Shown here: positions 26,444 through 34,781 of the stretch, one piece after another | Position numbering within the stretch: the first letter of the stretch is position 1 | Layout: each line of letters begins with the position of its first letter | Assembly: GCF_014200305.1 (NCBI RefSeq) | Contig: NZ_JACHBL010000001.1 | Span: 1,426,001 to 1,490,000, forward strand | Origin: Neomicrococcus lactis | Lineage (GTDB): Bacteria; Actinomycetota; Actinomycetes; Actinomycetales; Micrococcaceae | Direction of reading: 5' to 3' | DNA length: 64,000 nt | Position numbers and translations under genes: made by a program | The notes under the pieces: model-generated | The model's database searches: none | Told to the model about the DNA's origin: nothing | Seen by the model: the letters and a program-made list of their open reading frames with translations, nothing else

Positions 26444-27046
26444 TCAGGCCTTTGATGCTTGATCGGCTTTGCCGTGAAACTTCTGCTGCGCGGCCACAAG
26501 GCCTTCTTTGATCAGCAATTCGGTAGCGTCAGCGGCATCGTCAATCAAGAAAGGAAGATCTTTCACTTCCGTCTTACTAAAATTCTGGAGCACCCAGTCC
26601 GCGGTGTCCATGCGTCCGGGCGGGCGGCCCACGCCTACGCGAACGCGCAAATAATCACGCGAGCCCAGAACCTGAGACACGGACTTCAAACCGTTGTGTC
26701 CGCCTTCGGAACCGCCGCGTTTGAGCTTAATGCTCGCGAACGGGATATCAATTTCGTCATGAACCACAATGACGTTTTCCTCAGTGACGCCAAAGAACTT
26801 GGCAATCTGGCCCACGGGGCCACCTGAGACGTTCATATACGTGGTGGGTTTGACCAGCACTACGCGGGGCCCACCAATCCCTAGACGGCCTGCCAGCACA
26901 TTGGCTTTGCGAGGCGCATCGAGGGTAAAGCTACCGCCAACGCGGGCCGCAAGTTCATCAAGAACCATGTGGCCCGCGTTGTGACGGTTTCCGGCGTAGT
27001 TGGGGCCGGGGTTACCCAGCCCCACCACCATCCAAGAATCAGCCAT
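26444..27046 (-). CDS. pth: Peptidyl-tRNA hydrolase
   Basis: Releases tRNA from peptidyl-tRNA dropped by ribosomes. 200 residues, of normal length. The catalytic His is in NRHNAGHMV and the partner Asn in GLGNPGPNY; VVHDEIDIPF and GGSEGGHNGLKS complete the active site. Start is ATG 27046, 15 bases after the rplY stop. The rplY-pth pairing is the usual actinobacterial arrangement. Confidence 0.97.
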   Translation of the reverse strand: MADSWMVVGLGNPGPNYAGNRHNAGHMVLDELAARVGGSFTLDAPRKANVLAGRLGIGGPRVVLVKPTTYMNVSGGPVGQIAKFFGVTEENVIVVHDEIDIPFASIKLKRGGSEGGHNGLKSVSQVLGSRDYLRVRVGVGRPPGRMDTADWVLQNFSKTEVKDLPFLIDDAADATELLIKEGLVAAQQKFHGKADQASKA

Positions 27047-27061
27047 AAGACTTCAGCAGAA

Positions 27062-27679
27062 TTACTCTGCTGACTCTTCTTCCTTAGCTTCTTCAGCAGC
27101 CTCAGTAGCTTCGCCTTCAGCTGCTTCGCCCAAGTCAACCTCAACTGGGATGGAGACGGTTGCAATAACGGTCTCTGGGTCGATCAGCAAGGTGGTGCCA
27201 GCTGGGAGCTGGATGTCGCTTGCAAGAACGTTCTCGCCAGCTTCGCGGCCTTCAACGTTGATGACAACGTTCTCTGGCAAGTTAACAGCCTCAGCCTCAA
27301 CGGAAACCTGTGGGTGCTCAAGGTTGAAGACTGCGCCTGCAGCAACTTCGCCCTCAACGTGAATGTTGACGTCAACGTTGACCTTTTCGCCACGGCGAAC
27401 CGTGAGGAGGTCGAGGTGATCAACGGTCATCTTGAGTGCGTGGCGCTGAACGTCCTTGACGAGTGCCATGTGCTCTTCGCCGTCCACCTCGATGGTGAGG
27501 AGAGCGTTAGCGGTACGAACAGCAAGGGTGGTCTGCTGAGCCGGGAGCAAAACGTGGATTGGCTCTGCACCGTGGCCGTAGATCACTGCAGGGATCTTGC
27601 CGGCGCGGCGGGCCTGGCGTGCTGCGCCCTTGCCGAAATCGTCGCGAAGTTCGCCATTCAGCTTGTTGATATCAGACAT
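27062..27679 (-). CDS. rplY: 50S ribosomal protein L25/general stress protein Ctc
   Basis: Binds 5S rRNA in the large subunit; the long (Ctc/TL5) form has an N-terminal RNA-binding domain and a C-terminal beta domain. I start it at ATG 27679, which has GGAGGA seven bases upstream; the open frame to 27727 has no such site. The 205 residues show KGAARQARRAGKIPAVIYG and VDGEEHMALVKDVQRH in the L25 domain, then a TL5 domain, and an acidic tail of Glu and Ala (from about residue 183). It is divergent from the second BY-kinase gene. Confidence 0.95.
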   Translation of the reverse strand: MSDINKLNGELRDDFGKGAARQARRAGKIPAVIYGHGAEPIHVLLPAQQTTLAVRTANALLTIEVDGEEHMALVKDVQRHALKMTVDHLDLLTVRRGEKVNVDVNIHVEGEVAAGAVFNLEHPQVSVEAEAVNLPENVVINVEGREAGENVLASDIQLPAGTTLLIDPETVIATVSIPVEVDLGEAAEGEATEAAEEAKEEESAE

Positions 27680-27886
27680 GTGTCCTCCATAAGAAGTTGT
27701 GTTCTTTGCCAGGAGGGGTGGGCTCAACAGATCTCTGGAGCCAGAATAATAACGACGCCGCAGCTCGCTTTCGCGGAATAGCTTGCGGAGTGTTTCATCC
27801 TGCCTCGTCGATCACGGTGATTCGCTGGGAGTCACCCTCGCCTTGGCACTTAGGGACAATCTTACCACCTGAACTACACTAAGAAA
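27680..27886. promoter_or_regulatory. Divergent promoter region between rplY and second BY-kinase gene
   Basis: 207 bases without a gene. On the minus strand TAAGAT (27859-27864) is a candidate -10 for rplY, giving a leader of about 170 bases with GGAGGA at its end. On the plus strand TACACT (27875-27880) would start transcription near 27887. That is exactly at the TTG codon of the kinase gene, so a leaderless message is possible. The only intergenic copy of the dispersed 22-bp motif is at 27749-27770. Confidence 0.4.
27749..27770 (-). repeat. Dispersed 22-bp motif, copy 4 (intergenic)
   Basis: Minus strand AAGCGAGCTGCGGCGTCGTT plus AT, in the rplY/BY-kinase intergenic region. This is the copy least easily explained by protein-coding constraint. 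Confidence 0.8.
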
Positions 27887-29689
27887 TTGTCTAACTCAAA
27901 ACCGTATCTGGGGGATATAGTGCCGATCGAAGAAGACCAGCGACAGGGCGAAGGCCTGCGCATAGTAATGTCGGTAATACGGCGATTTTGGCCAATATTA
28001 GTGCTTACCACTGTTGCTGGCACTTTATTAGGCCTAGGTTGGAGCGCCCTTCAACCGAAAATGTATGCGTCGACGTCTTCTGGGCTGATCGTCACTCCCA
28101 AGTCTTCCTCCATTGGAGAAGCCATTGCTGGCAAAACCCTAGCCGAGGACAGAGCTGCCTCCTATAGTGTGTTGGCAAATTCACAGCGCACCGGCGAGCG
28201 TGCAGTCAAGAAATTGACGGAGCAGGGTCTGACCAACCTTCCTCCAGCCGCCACTCTCGCGGGAATGATCACTGCCGAAGTTCCTGCTAACTCAAGCGAG
28301 ATGCGGCTCACCGCACGTGCATCTCATCCAGCTTTTGCCCAGCAACTTGCGAACGTGTGGGTTGATGCCCTGGCCGAAGAAGCCAAGGCGATTGAGTCAA
28401 CGAGCATTGACGGCGAAGATCCTGACTTCCAGCCTGCTGTTCAACTCCTCCCCATGACCAAGGGTGCACTGCCAACCGCTCCTTACGCGCCAGACGTCGA
28501 GCGGGCGCTGATGATCGGCGCGGCCGCGGGCTTGTTCTTGGGTCTTGTCTGGGCAGCCATCAAGCACTTGCTGGATCGCCGTGTCCGTTCCGTTGAAGCC
28601 ATTCAAAAGGTGGGACTGTCCGCCATCGGCACGCTCCCTTCTGACCCTCGCTTGTCTAAGGGTCGTCAGGTACTCCCAGTGACCGCCACCAATTCATCGC
28701 GCGCTGACCGCAGCAACCACGCTTACGCTGAGGCGCTGCGCGAATTGCGTACCAACCTGGCATACATGGATGTCGACAATCCGCCTCGGGTCGTTGTGAT
28801 CACCTCGTCAGTTCCAGGCGAAGGCAAGTCCTCCCTTTCCGCTAACTTGGCTGTCACGATCGCCCAGACCGGCCGCGACGTCATTGTGGTGGATGGTGAC
28901 TTGCGCCGTCCCGTCATCGCAGAGCTCTTCTCGCTTCCGGGAGACGCCGGCTTGACTGACGTTCTCGCGGGCCAAGCCGATCTTGAAGATGTCTTGCAGG
29001 ACTTTGGCCCCATTCCGAATCTGCAGGTGCTGGCTGCCGGCCGCATCCCTCCAAACCCTTCTGAACTTTTGGCGTCGCAGTCCATGCGGAACCTGTTGGA
29101 CGTATTGTCTGAGCGCGCTTTTGTCATCATCGATGCGCCACCGCTCTTGCCGGTGACCGACGGTGCCGTCTTGGCCAAAGCGTCCGATGGCGCCCTGATT
29201 GTCGTCAAGGCCGGAAAGCCCACCATCGATGAGCTCGCCAAGGCAACAGAAAATCTTGATCGCGTAGGAGCAAACAGGCTCGGCGTCATCCTGAACCAGG
29301 TACCAACCAAGGGCGCCGATGCATCCCGCTACGGCTACTACGGAAAGTACTATTCCAAGACGGAGACAAAGGCGAAGGTAGCGAACAACAAGCGCTCAGT
29401 CGCTGTTGCACCCCAGCCCATCTTCTCGGAATTTGAAGGTCAGGCCATACCGTCGCTTAAAGATGGCACTTCTGCTGGCAACCATGCGGCACCGCAGCAA
29501 GCATCTCGCGCCGTAGGAGGAACTGACACCGCCACGGATCAGATTCAGGCTGTACATCCACGCCAAACAGCCAAGCCCTCGTCCTCAGCAAGCAGACGAG
29601 CTACACACCAGGAGTCAGCAAATGGGGAGAACTTCGACGACATCCTGTTCGGTGGGGCCCACGTCCGTAAGCCTCACGACAAGAAGTAA
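27887..29689 (+). CDS. Second Wzc/CpsCD-like co-polymerase with tyrosine autokinase domain
   Basis: A 600-residue paralogue of the protein at 15233-16732. A Wzz-type domain has membrane segments at about residues 36-56 and 205-226, then a BY-kinase: Walker A GEGKSSLSANLA, Walker A' VIVVDGDLRR and Walker B FVIIDAPPLL, and a tyrosine cluster YGYYGKYY. A further 120-residue tail rich in Ser, Ala and Gln follows, absent from the first copy. The start is uncertain: TTG 27887 could be leaderless, while GTG 27920 has a GGGGGA just upstream. A low-molecular-weight tyrosine phosphatase lies convergent downstream and is a likely partner. Confidence 0.92.
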   Translation: MSNSKPYLGDIVPIEEDQRQGEGLRIVMSVIRRFWPILVLTTVAGTLLGLGWSALQPKMYASTSSGLIVTPKSSSIGEAIAGKTLAEDRAASYSVLANSQRTGERAVKKLTEQGLTNLPPAATLAGMITAEVPANSSEMRLTARASHPAFAQQLANVWVDALAEEAKAIESTSIDGEDPDFQPAVQLLPMTKGALPTAPYAPDVERALMIGAAAGLFLGLVWAAIKHLLDRRVRSVEAIQKVGLSAIGTLPSDPRLSKGRQVLPVTATNSSRADRSNHAYAEALRELRTNLAYMDVDNPPRVVVITSSVPGEGKSSLSANLAVTIAQTGRDVIVVDGDLRRPVIAELFSLPGDAGLTDVLAGQADLEDVLQDFGPIPNLQVLAAGRIPPNPSELLASQSMRNLLDVLSERAFVIIDAPPLLPVTDGAVLAKASDGALIVVKAGKPTIDELAKATENLDRVGANRLGVILNQVPTKGADASRYGYYGKYYSKTETKAKVANNKRSVAVAPQPIFSEFEGQAIPSLKDGTSAGNHAAPQQASRAVGGTDTATDQIQAVHPRQTAKPSSSASRRATHQESANGENFDDILFGGAHVRKPHDKK

Positions 29690-29701
29690 ACGTCATAAGT
29701 G

Positions 29702-29743
29702 AAAGATGCCGGGAGGAACAAGAAAGTTCCTCCCGGCATCTTT
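29702..29743. terminator. Bidirectional terminator between kinase and phosphatase genes
   Basis: AAAGATGCCGGGAGGAAC (29702-29719) pairs perfectly with GTTCCTCCCGGCATCTTT (29726-29743); A and T runs on the outer edges serve both convergent genes. Confidence 0.9.
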
Positions 29744-29769
29744 GTGTCTAGATCCTTGCAGATACCTAC

Positions 29770-30381
29770 CTAGTGACCTCCAGGATCCTGTGTGCTGACA
29801 AGCTCCTCAGTGGCCAAGATTCGGTAGATCGCTGGCTTGAGGGCCGCTTCCATGCGGTCGTAGGCATCGTCTTCGAGTTTGTACGGGTCAGGAACGTCGA
29901 AATTCGTGACGTCTTCGAGAGGGATTCGGGAACGCACTCGAGACGCAAGCACGCCGATTCCTTTCCAACGCTTGGACACGCTGGCAGGGTCTCCCCCACG
30001 AACCAACTCCGAGGCTGGATCCGCGGCAAGCATGTCAAAAAGCTCAGCAAACATCATGATGGAGTACGCGCGCTTGAGCATGCGAGGCGACTCCTTAACG
30101 GCATCCGCACGATGCTCTTCGGCCATGGCAAAAACGATGTCATAGGGCACGTTCATGACGTTGTGAAGAACCCGTGGCTGGTGCCCCGTCGGGTCACCGC
30201 CGGCCGCGATCAGACGCTCGCTCGAACGACGATCCATCTCGTGCCCCAGCATCGCCATAGTGCCGGCCGAAGTCACGTTGAATTGTCCTGGGTGAAGCGA
30301 ATCAAGGCCCGCCTGAAGCAAGCGCTCGGCGTATGGAGATCGGCAAATATTGCCAGTGCATACCGTGAGCAGAATGATCAT
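29770..30381 (-). CDS. Low-molecular-weight protein tyrosine phosphatase (Wzb/PtpA type)
   Basis: A 203-residue phosphatase with the P-loop CTGNICRSP (residues 8-16, catalytic Cys and Arg) at the N-terminus, TSAGT, and the acid-loop aspartate in DVPDPYKLEDDAY. It is longer than the roughly 150 residues of Wzb because of an insert at about 105-150 (FAELFDMLAADP onwards). It should dephosphorylate the tyrosine cluster of the BY-kinase encoded next to it. ATG 30381 overlaps the stop of the upstream gene (ATGA). Confidence 0.92.
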   Translation of the reverse strand: MIILLTVCTGNICRSPYAERLLQAGLDSLHPGQFNVTSAGTMAMLGHEMDRRSSERLIAAGGDPTGHQPRVLHNVMNVPYDIVFAMAEEHRADAVKESPRMLKRAYSIMMFAELFDMLAADPASELVRGGDPASVSKRWKGIGVLASRVRSRIPLEDVTNFDVPDPYKLEDDAYDRMEAALKPAIYRILATEELVSTQDPGGH

Positions 30382-31496
30382 CGTGCCACTTGCTCGGCGT
30401 CGTCTGAATCATCAGCATGTGGAGCAGCGGTTTCCTGCTCTTCAAAACCCTCTTCGGCTGCTTCGTTGAGCTGCGCTTCAAGATCATCTACCAAGTCAAA
30501 AATGGCCTGAGATCCCGCCACCGGCCCTGCGGCCAAGAGCTGGTCGGCACCGAAGACCACGCCCCACGGTGTCCCAAACTGAGCAAAGAGCTTGCTCAGT
30601 GAGCCGCTTTCATCGATCAGTGGCATAGGGATCCTGGAGGTATCATGCCCCACGAGCTCAGCAGGAATCGTGTTGGGATCGCCAACTACGGCTTGCAATT
30701 TGAGCGGATGAATGCGCTCCGCGATTTCCTCCCATCGATTCATCACCATGACGCACGAGCCGCAACCCGGGCTGAGTTTCACCAAGAACACGGCGCTGGA
30801 AGCTGCCAATTCGCGCAGGGTGACGTCCCCGCCGTCGGTGTTCTTGAGCGTATGGAAAGGAATAGGGGTGCGGATGTAATCGAGCAGTTCGTCATCCGAC
30901 AGCTCCCCCACGGTACCGGGGTTCTGCGAGACGGGAGCAGGTTCGCTTGAGGCGAGCTGCGGCGTCGTACTGCGAAGCGAATCCCACAAAATGACGGAAG
31001 CGACCGCGGCAGGAATCAGCAAACCGAGCGCGTATAGCCAGCCGGAGCCGCCCAGTTGCTGGACCCACGAGAAATTCCACGCGTTCGTGGACAACGAGCC
31101 AACCACCGCGAGAAGCGCGACGCCGACCAAAACGTAATTACGGAGCAGCGTGGAGCCAGAAACCGTGGCCTGGGACCACTCGCCGAAGCAATTGCAGGAG
31201 GCGCCATCGTTGCGCTTCACGGCCTGAGCCACGAGGACAAGGTACGCCACAAACAGGGCCAAAGCTGCCAGCGTCACCAGCAACTGCACCCAGCCCCACG
31301 TCACCAACAAGAGAACGCCAAGAATGATTTCCGCCCACGGAAGCCCGCGGCGGAACAGCGCACCAGAGAACGCTGAAGGCACCTGCAGGGACGTGAAAGC
31401 GGCGTCCGTAGACGCGGGAGATTTGAGTTTCGAAATGCCGCTGACAACGAGCACCACGCACAGTGTTGGAATAGCGGCGAACCACAAAATGCCCAC
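30378..31496 (-). CDS. MauE/DoxX-like membrane protein with thioredoxin-fold domain
   Basis: A 372-residue protein. Residues 1-170 hold about five membrane helices of the MauE/DoxX type (VSGISKLKSPAST, PWAEIILGVLLL, and a Cys pair in GASCNCFGEW). After a linker, residues about 205-345 form a thioredoxin-like domain with the redox motif SPGCGSCVMVMNRW. The tail is acidic. MauE proteins take part in disulfide formation in the cell envelope, so an envelope thiol-redox role is likely, though the partner is unknown. Start is GTG 31496 with GGGGG upstream. It carries a dispersed 22-bp motif at 30950-30971 (read as TTPQLA). Confidence 0.8.
   Translation of the reverse strand: MGILWFAAIPTLCVVLVVSGISKLKSPASTDAAFTSLQVPSAFSGALFRRGLPWAEIILGVLLLVTWGWVQLLVTLAALALFVAYLVLVAQAVKRNDGASCNCFGEWSQATVSGSTLLRNYVLVGVALLAVVGSLSTNAWNFSWVQQLGGSGWLYALGLLIPAAVASVILWDSLRSTTPQLASSEPAPVSQNPGTVGELSDDELLDYIRTPIPFHTLKNTDGGDVTLRELAASSAVFLVKLSPGCGSCVMVMNRWEEIAERIHPLKLQAVVGDPNTIPAELVGHDTSRIPMPLIDESGSLSKLFAQFGTPWGVVFGADQLLAAGPVAGSQAIFDLVDDLEAQLNEAAEEGFEEQETAAPHADDSDDAEQVAR
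30950..30971 (+). repeat. Dispersed 22-bp motif, copy 5
   Basis: AGGCGAGCTGCGGCGTCGTA plus CT, inside the MauE-thioredoxin gene (opposite strand codons read STTPQLAS). Confidence 0.85.
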
Positions 31497-31504
31497 AAGA
31501 CCCC

Positions 31505-31978
31505 CTAGTCAGTGACGGAATGGTCCTGAGGGCTGGGAACGTCCCGCAAGGCCATAAAGCGGAGTATGACTACCCCTACCACGCCGCCCAACACTGCTCC
31601 TGCACTATTGGACAGAAAATCGGTTAGATCCAGTCTACGGTGTGGAAGTACAAGACCTTGAGTAATTTCTATACCCGCGCTCGCGAGGATCGCCAGAAGC
31701 GTCCAAAACCACGGCTTGGCCTTGTAGAAAATGATGCAGAAGGCGAGGACCGGGATAAAGAAAACGATGCCGTTGGCAAGGATTTCAGCCTGGTCCGGGC
31801 CGAATCCCGGTGGATTGCCAAGCAGTGTGCGCATCTTCCACCAGAAGTCCAGATTGATGCGATGAATGCGGCCGCCGTTGGGCCAGAAGAAGAGGAAGAA
31901 CGCGGCGCCCAAATAGGCGAGCAAAAGAACTGACCCCACGATCCGCGCGATGCGGGGTGGGGTCAGTTTCAGAGACAT
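31505..31978 (-). CDS. VanZ-like membrane protein
   Basis: A 157-residue protein, starting at ATG 31978 and not the longer frame to 32158, which lies inside prs. Four hydrophobic helices and the motifs DFWWKMRTLL, EILANGIVFFIPV and SAGIEITQGLVLPHRRLDLTD followed by SNSAGAVLGG are characteristic of VanZ, a family linked to lipoglycopeptide tolerance and surface-glycan chemistry. It ends 8 bases before the MauE-like gene start. Its first codons overlap a terminator-like hairpin (31921-31968), see findings. Confidence 0.88.
   Translation of the reverse strand: MSLKLTPPRIARIVGSVLLLAYLGAAFFLFFWPNGGRIHRINLDFWWKMRTLLGNPPGFGPDQAEILANGIVFFIPVLAFCIIFYKAKPWFWTLLAILASAGIEITQGLVLPHRRLDLTDFLSNSAGAVLGGVVGVVILRFMALRDVPSPQDHSVTD
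31921..31968 (-). terminator. Terminator-like hairpin downstream of prs, inside the VanZ gene
   Basis: Read on the minus strand, AACTGACCCCAC (31968-31957) pairs with GTGGGGTCAGTT (31939-31928), a 12-bp perfect stem around a 17-base loop, followed by CTTTTG. It begins about 28 bases after the prs stop but lies in codons 4 to 17 or so of VanZ, so it may end prs messages and attenuate VanZ. Confidence 0.55.
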
Positions 31979-31995
31979 TTTCTCGGCGATAACGG

Positions 31996-32976
31996 TTAGG
32001 CGTTTCCGTCGAAGAGCGAGGTCACGGAGCCGTCTTCGAAGACTTCCTTGATAGCACGCGCGATGAGCGGTGCAATCGAGAGAACCGTGAGCTGTGGGAA
32101 GCGCTTTGCAGCTGGGATTGGAAGCGTGTTGGTGACAACTACTTCCAAGGCGCCGCATTCGGACAAGCGCTGCGCTGCTGGGTCAGAGAAGACACCGTGC
32201 GTTGCTGCGATGATGACGTCCTTAGCGCCAGCTTCCTTGAGGACGCGGACTGCGCCGGCGATGGTTCCGCCGGTGTCGATCATGTCGTCGATGAGCACGC
32301 AGGTGCGGCCTTCGATGTTACCCACCACGGTCTTGGAGACAGCCTGGTTAGGAACCGTGAGGTCGCGCGACTTGTGCACGAACGCGAGCGGAACGCCGCC
32401 CAAACGGTCTGCCCACTGCTCGGCCACGCGCACGCGTCCGGTGTCTGGGGAAACCACGGTGATGGGGGAATCGCCCACGCGGCCGCGGATGTAATCAGCC
32501 AAGAGCGGGATGGCGAAGAGGTGGTCCACGGGGCCGTCGAAGAAGCCCTGGATCTGAGCGGTGTGCAAGTCCACGGACATGATGCGGGATGCGCCAGCGG
32601 TCTTGTAAAGATCAGCGATCAAACGAGCAGAAATCGGCTCGCGGCCACGGCCCTTCTTGTCCTGACGAGCGTAAGGGTAGAACGGGGAGACCACGGTGAT
32701 ACGGCGAGCGGAAGCGCGCTTCATGGAGTCCACCATGATGAGCTGCTCCATGAGCCAGTTGTTCAGTGGAGCCGGGTGCGACTGGATGATGAAGACATCC
32801 TTACCGCGGACGCTCTCGCCCGAACGGACGTAGATCTCGCCGTTGGCGAAGTCGTAGGCTCCCATGGGAAGCAACTCCGTGCCTAGCTCCTTGGCGATTT
32901 CCTCAGCCAGTTCAGGGTGCGCGCGGCCAGAGGCCAGCACCAATTTCTTGTCTACGTTATGGCTGATTTCACTCAT
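31996..32976 (-). CDS. prs: Ribose-phosphate pyrophosphokinase
   Basis: Makes PRPP from ribose 5-phosphate and ATP for nucleotide, His and Trp synthesis. 326 residues. The flexible-loop and metal-site segments are intact: FANGEIYVRSGESVRG, SVDLHTAQIQGFFD, and the PRPP-binding loop RTCVLIDDMIDTGGTI. ATG 32976 overlaps the glmU stop as ATGA, giving the usual actinobacterial glmU-prs operon. Confidence 0.97.
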   Translation of the reverse strand: MSEISHNVDKKLVLASGRAHPELAEEIAKELGTELLPMGAYDFANGEIYVRSGESVRGKDVFIIQSHPAPLNNWLMEQLIMVDSMKRASARRITVVSPFYPYARQDKKGRGREPISARLIADLYKTAGASRIMSVDLHTAQIQGFFDGPVDHLFAIPLLADYIRGRVGDSPITVVSPDTGRVRVAEQWADRLGGVPLAFVHKSRDLTVPNQAVSKTVVGNIEGRTCVLIDDMIDTGGTIAGAVRVLKEAGAKDVIIAATHGVFSDPAAQRLSECGALEVVVTNTLPIPAAKRFPQLTVLSIAPLIARAIKEVFEDGSVTSLFDGNA

Positions 32977-34478
32977 GCGTTAGGCTCCTGGGCGATCTGA
33001 TTTTGAGGGGTTTGTGCTCGCTGGGCGGCTTGCGCTGCTGGCGTACCGGGACGCTTATCTTGCGTCCAGCCTTCCATATTCTTTTGTTGAGCAAACGTGA
33101 TGGCCAGGGCTCCGGCGGGGACGTCCTTACGTACGACGGCGCCTGCCCCGGTATAGGCTCCATCCCCTACGGACACGGGTGCCACGAAGACGGAGTTCGA
33201 GCTGGTGCGGACATGGCTGCCGATCTGCGTACGGTGCTTATTGACGCCGTCGTAATTAGCAGTGATATTTCCGCAACCAATGTTCGTGTATTCGCCGATT
33301 TCTGCGTCACCCATGTAACCCAAGTGGGAGAGCTTGGAGCCCTTGCCCACGGTCACGTTCTTGGTTTCGTAGAAAGCGCCGATCTTGGCTTCTTCGCCCA
33401 GCTTAGTCCCCGGACGCACGTATGCGAATGGGCCAACCGTTGAGTGGTCTGCAAACTCAGCGTCCGTCGCAACAGATCGCGTGACGTTGGCGCCTTGTCC
33501 CACGCGCACGTTGGTGAGCGTGGTGTCTGGGCCGATCACAGCGTCCGTGCCCACAATCGTGTGGCCATGAAGCTGCGTGCCTGGCTTGATGGTGACGTCG
33601 TTGGAGAGGATGACCTCTACGTCGATCCACGTGGTGTCTGGGTCAATGATGCCCACGCCCTGCTTCATCCACTCATCGAGGATGCGGCGGTTCATTTCCT
33701 TGCCCAAGGTTGCGAGCTGTCGGCGATCGTTAGCGCCTTCAACCTGCCAGCGGTCCTGCGTGGCAACAGCGGCGACGCGGCCGCCGGCTGCGCGAGCCAA
33801 CCCCAGGACGTCCGTGAGGTACTTTTCCTGCTGCACGTTGTCCGTGGAGACCTGCGGGAGCGCATTGCGGAGGATCTCGGCGTCGAAAGCGTAGATGCCC
33901 GAGTTGACCTCGTTGATCTTGCGCTCTTCTTCCGTGGCGTCCTTGTGTTCGCGGATGCCGGAGACAGAGCCGTCTTCTTCGCGGATGATGCGACCGTAGC
34001 CGGTGGGATCATCGAGGACTGCGGTCAGTACGGTGACGGCATTGCCATCCTTCTTGTGGACCGCAACGAGCTCTGCAAGGAGTTCGGTGGTCAACAGCGG
34101 GACGTCGCCGTAGGTCACCACGACGGTTCCCTGAACCGGTCCCCCGTTAGCCGCGTCAACGGCTTCGAGTCCCTGTTCCACGGCACGGCCGGTGCCTGGG
34201 ACGTCATCCTGATCGGCAATGATGATGCCCGGAAGGATGTTGGTGATGTGCTCTGCAACGCGGTCGCGCTCAAAGCGGACGACGGCGGCAAGATGCTGAG
34301 GATCGAGTCCTTGGGCCGCGGCGAGAGCGTGTCCCACCATAGAGCGGCCGCAGATCTCATGCATGATCTTTGGCTTGGCGGACTTCATACGTGTTCCGGC
34401 CCCTGCGGCCAGCACGATGACGGCGGCAGGCGAGTGGTTGTCCACGGTCAAGTTATAACTCCCGAGTACGGTTCTCAT
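32973..34478 (-). CDS. glmU: Bifunctional GlmU: N-acetylglucosamine-1-phosphate uridyltransferase and glucosamine-1-phosphate acetyltransferase
   Basis: Makes UDP-GlcNAc, the precursor for peptidoglycan and surface glycans. The N-terminal pyrophosphorylase has VLAAGAGTRMKSAKPKIMHE, VTYGDVPLL and EVNSGIYAF; from about residue 270 a left-handed beta-helix with hexapeptide repeats ends in the acetyltransferase site. The last 40 residues are rich in Gln, Ala and Pro. ATG 34478 is taken as the start (a GAGG lies close upstream); TTG 34487 extends the frame by three codons, and shorter starts near 34445 are possible. Confidence 0.97.
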   Translation of the reverse strand: MRTVLGSYNLTVDNHSPAAVIVLAAGAGTRMKSAKPKIMHEICGRSMVGHALAAAQGLDPQHLAAVVRFERDRVAEHITNILPGIIIADQDDVPGTGRAVEQGLEAVDAANGGPVQGTVVVTYGDVPLLTTELLAELVAVHKKDGNAVTVLTAVLDDPTGYGRIIREEDGSVSGIREHKDATEEERKINEVNSGIYAFDAEILRNALPQVSTDNVQQEKYLTDVLGLARAAGGRVAAVATQDRWQVEGANDRRQLATLGKEMNRRILDEWMKQGVGIIDPDTTWIDVEVILSNDVTIKPGTQLHGHTIVGTDAVIGPDTTLTNVRVGQGANVTRSVATDAEFADHSTVGPFAYVRPGTKLGEEAKIGAFYETKNVTVGKGSKLSHLGYMGDAEIGEYTNIGCGNITANYDGVNKHRTQIGSHVRTSSNSVFVAPVSVGDGAYTGAGAVVRKDVPAGALAITFAQQKNMEGWTQDKRPGTPAAQAAQRAQTPQNQIAQEPNA

Positions 34479-34539
34479 GTGCCTCAATAGTTCACGTCAT
34501 GAGTCATGCTCGCGAGCTGTTGGGGCCAGTCATCGTGAC

Positions 34540-34614
34540 TGGTTCCGCCCATAGGACTCGAACCTATACTCCACAGCTCCAAAGGCTGGGGTGCTGCCAT
34601 TACACCAGAGCGGA
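34540..34614 (-). tRNA. tRNA-Gln(TTG)
   Basis: Minus-strand cloverleaf from TCCGCTC (5' end 34614) to GGGCGGA, discriminator A at 34543, and an encoded CCA at 34542-34540. D-arm GGTGTAATGGCAGCAC, anticodon loop CTTTGGA with anticodon TTG, and T-arm TAGGTTCGAGTCCTA are present. It lies just before glmU on the same strand, its usual place. The rest of the 303-base gap to the sugar transferase gene (34615-34781) shows no gene. Confidence 0.93.
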
Positions 34615-34781
34615 ATGTGCTCGAACCAGTCAAGCACAGTCATTCATTGTGCCATATTTGCGAGTTGGTTTTGTGCATCGTGTCTTCCAGATCACTACTG
34701 CCGTTCGGTTCCGGACGTGTGCTCTAAAGGCGTTCCGCCGGGCCAAACCGAGCGAAGTTTCAGCGCTAGTCTTGCGCTTGG

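Noticed and set aside
33444-34490. A 348-codon plus-strand open frame
   Set aside because: Antisense to glmU, with no independent motif.
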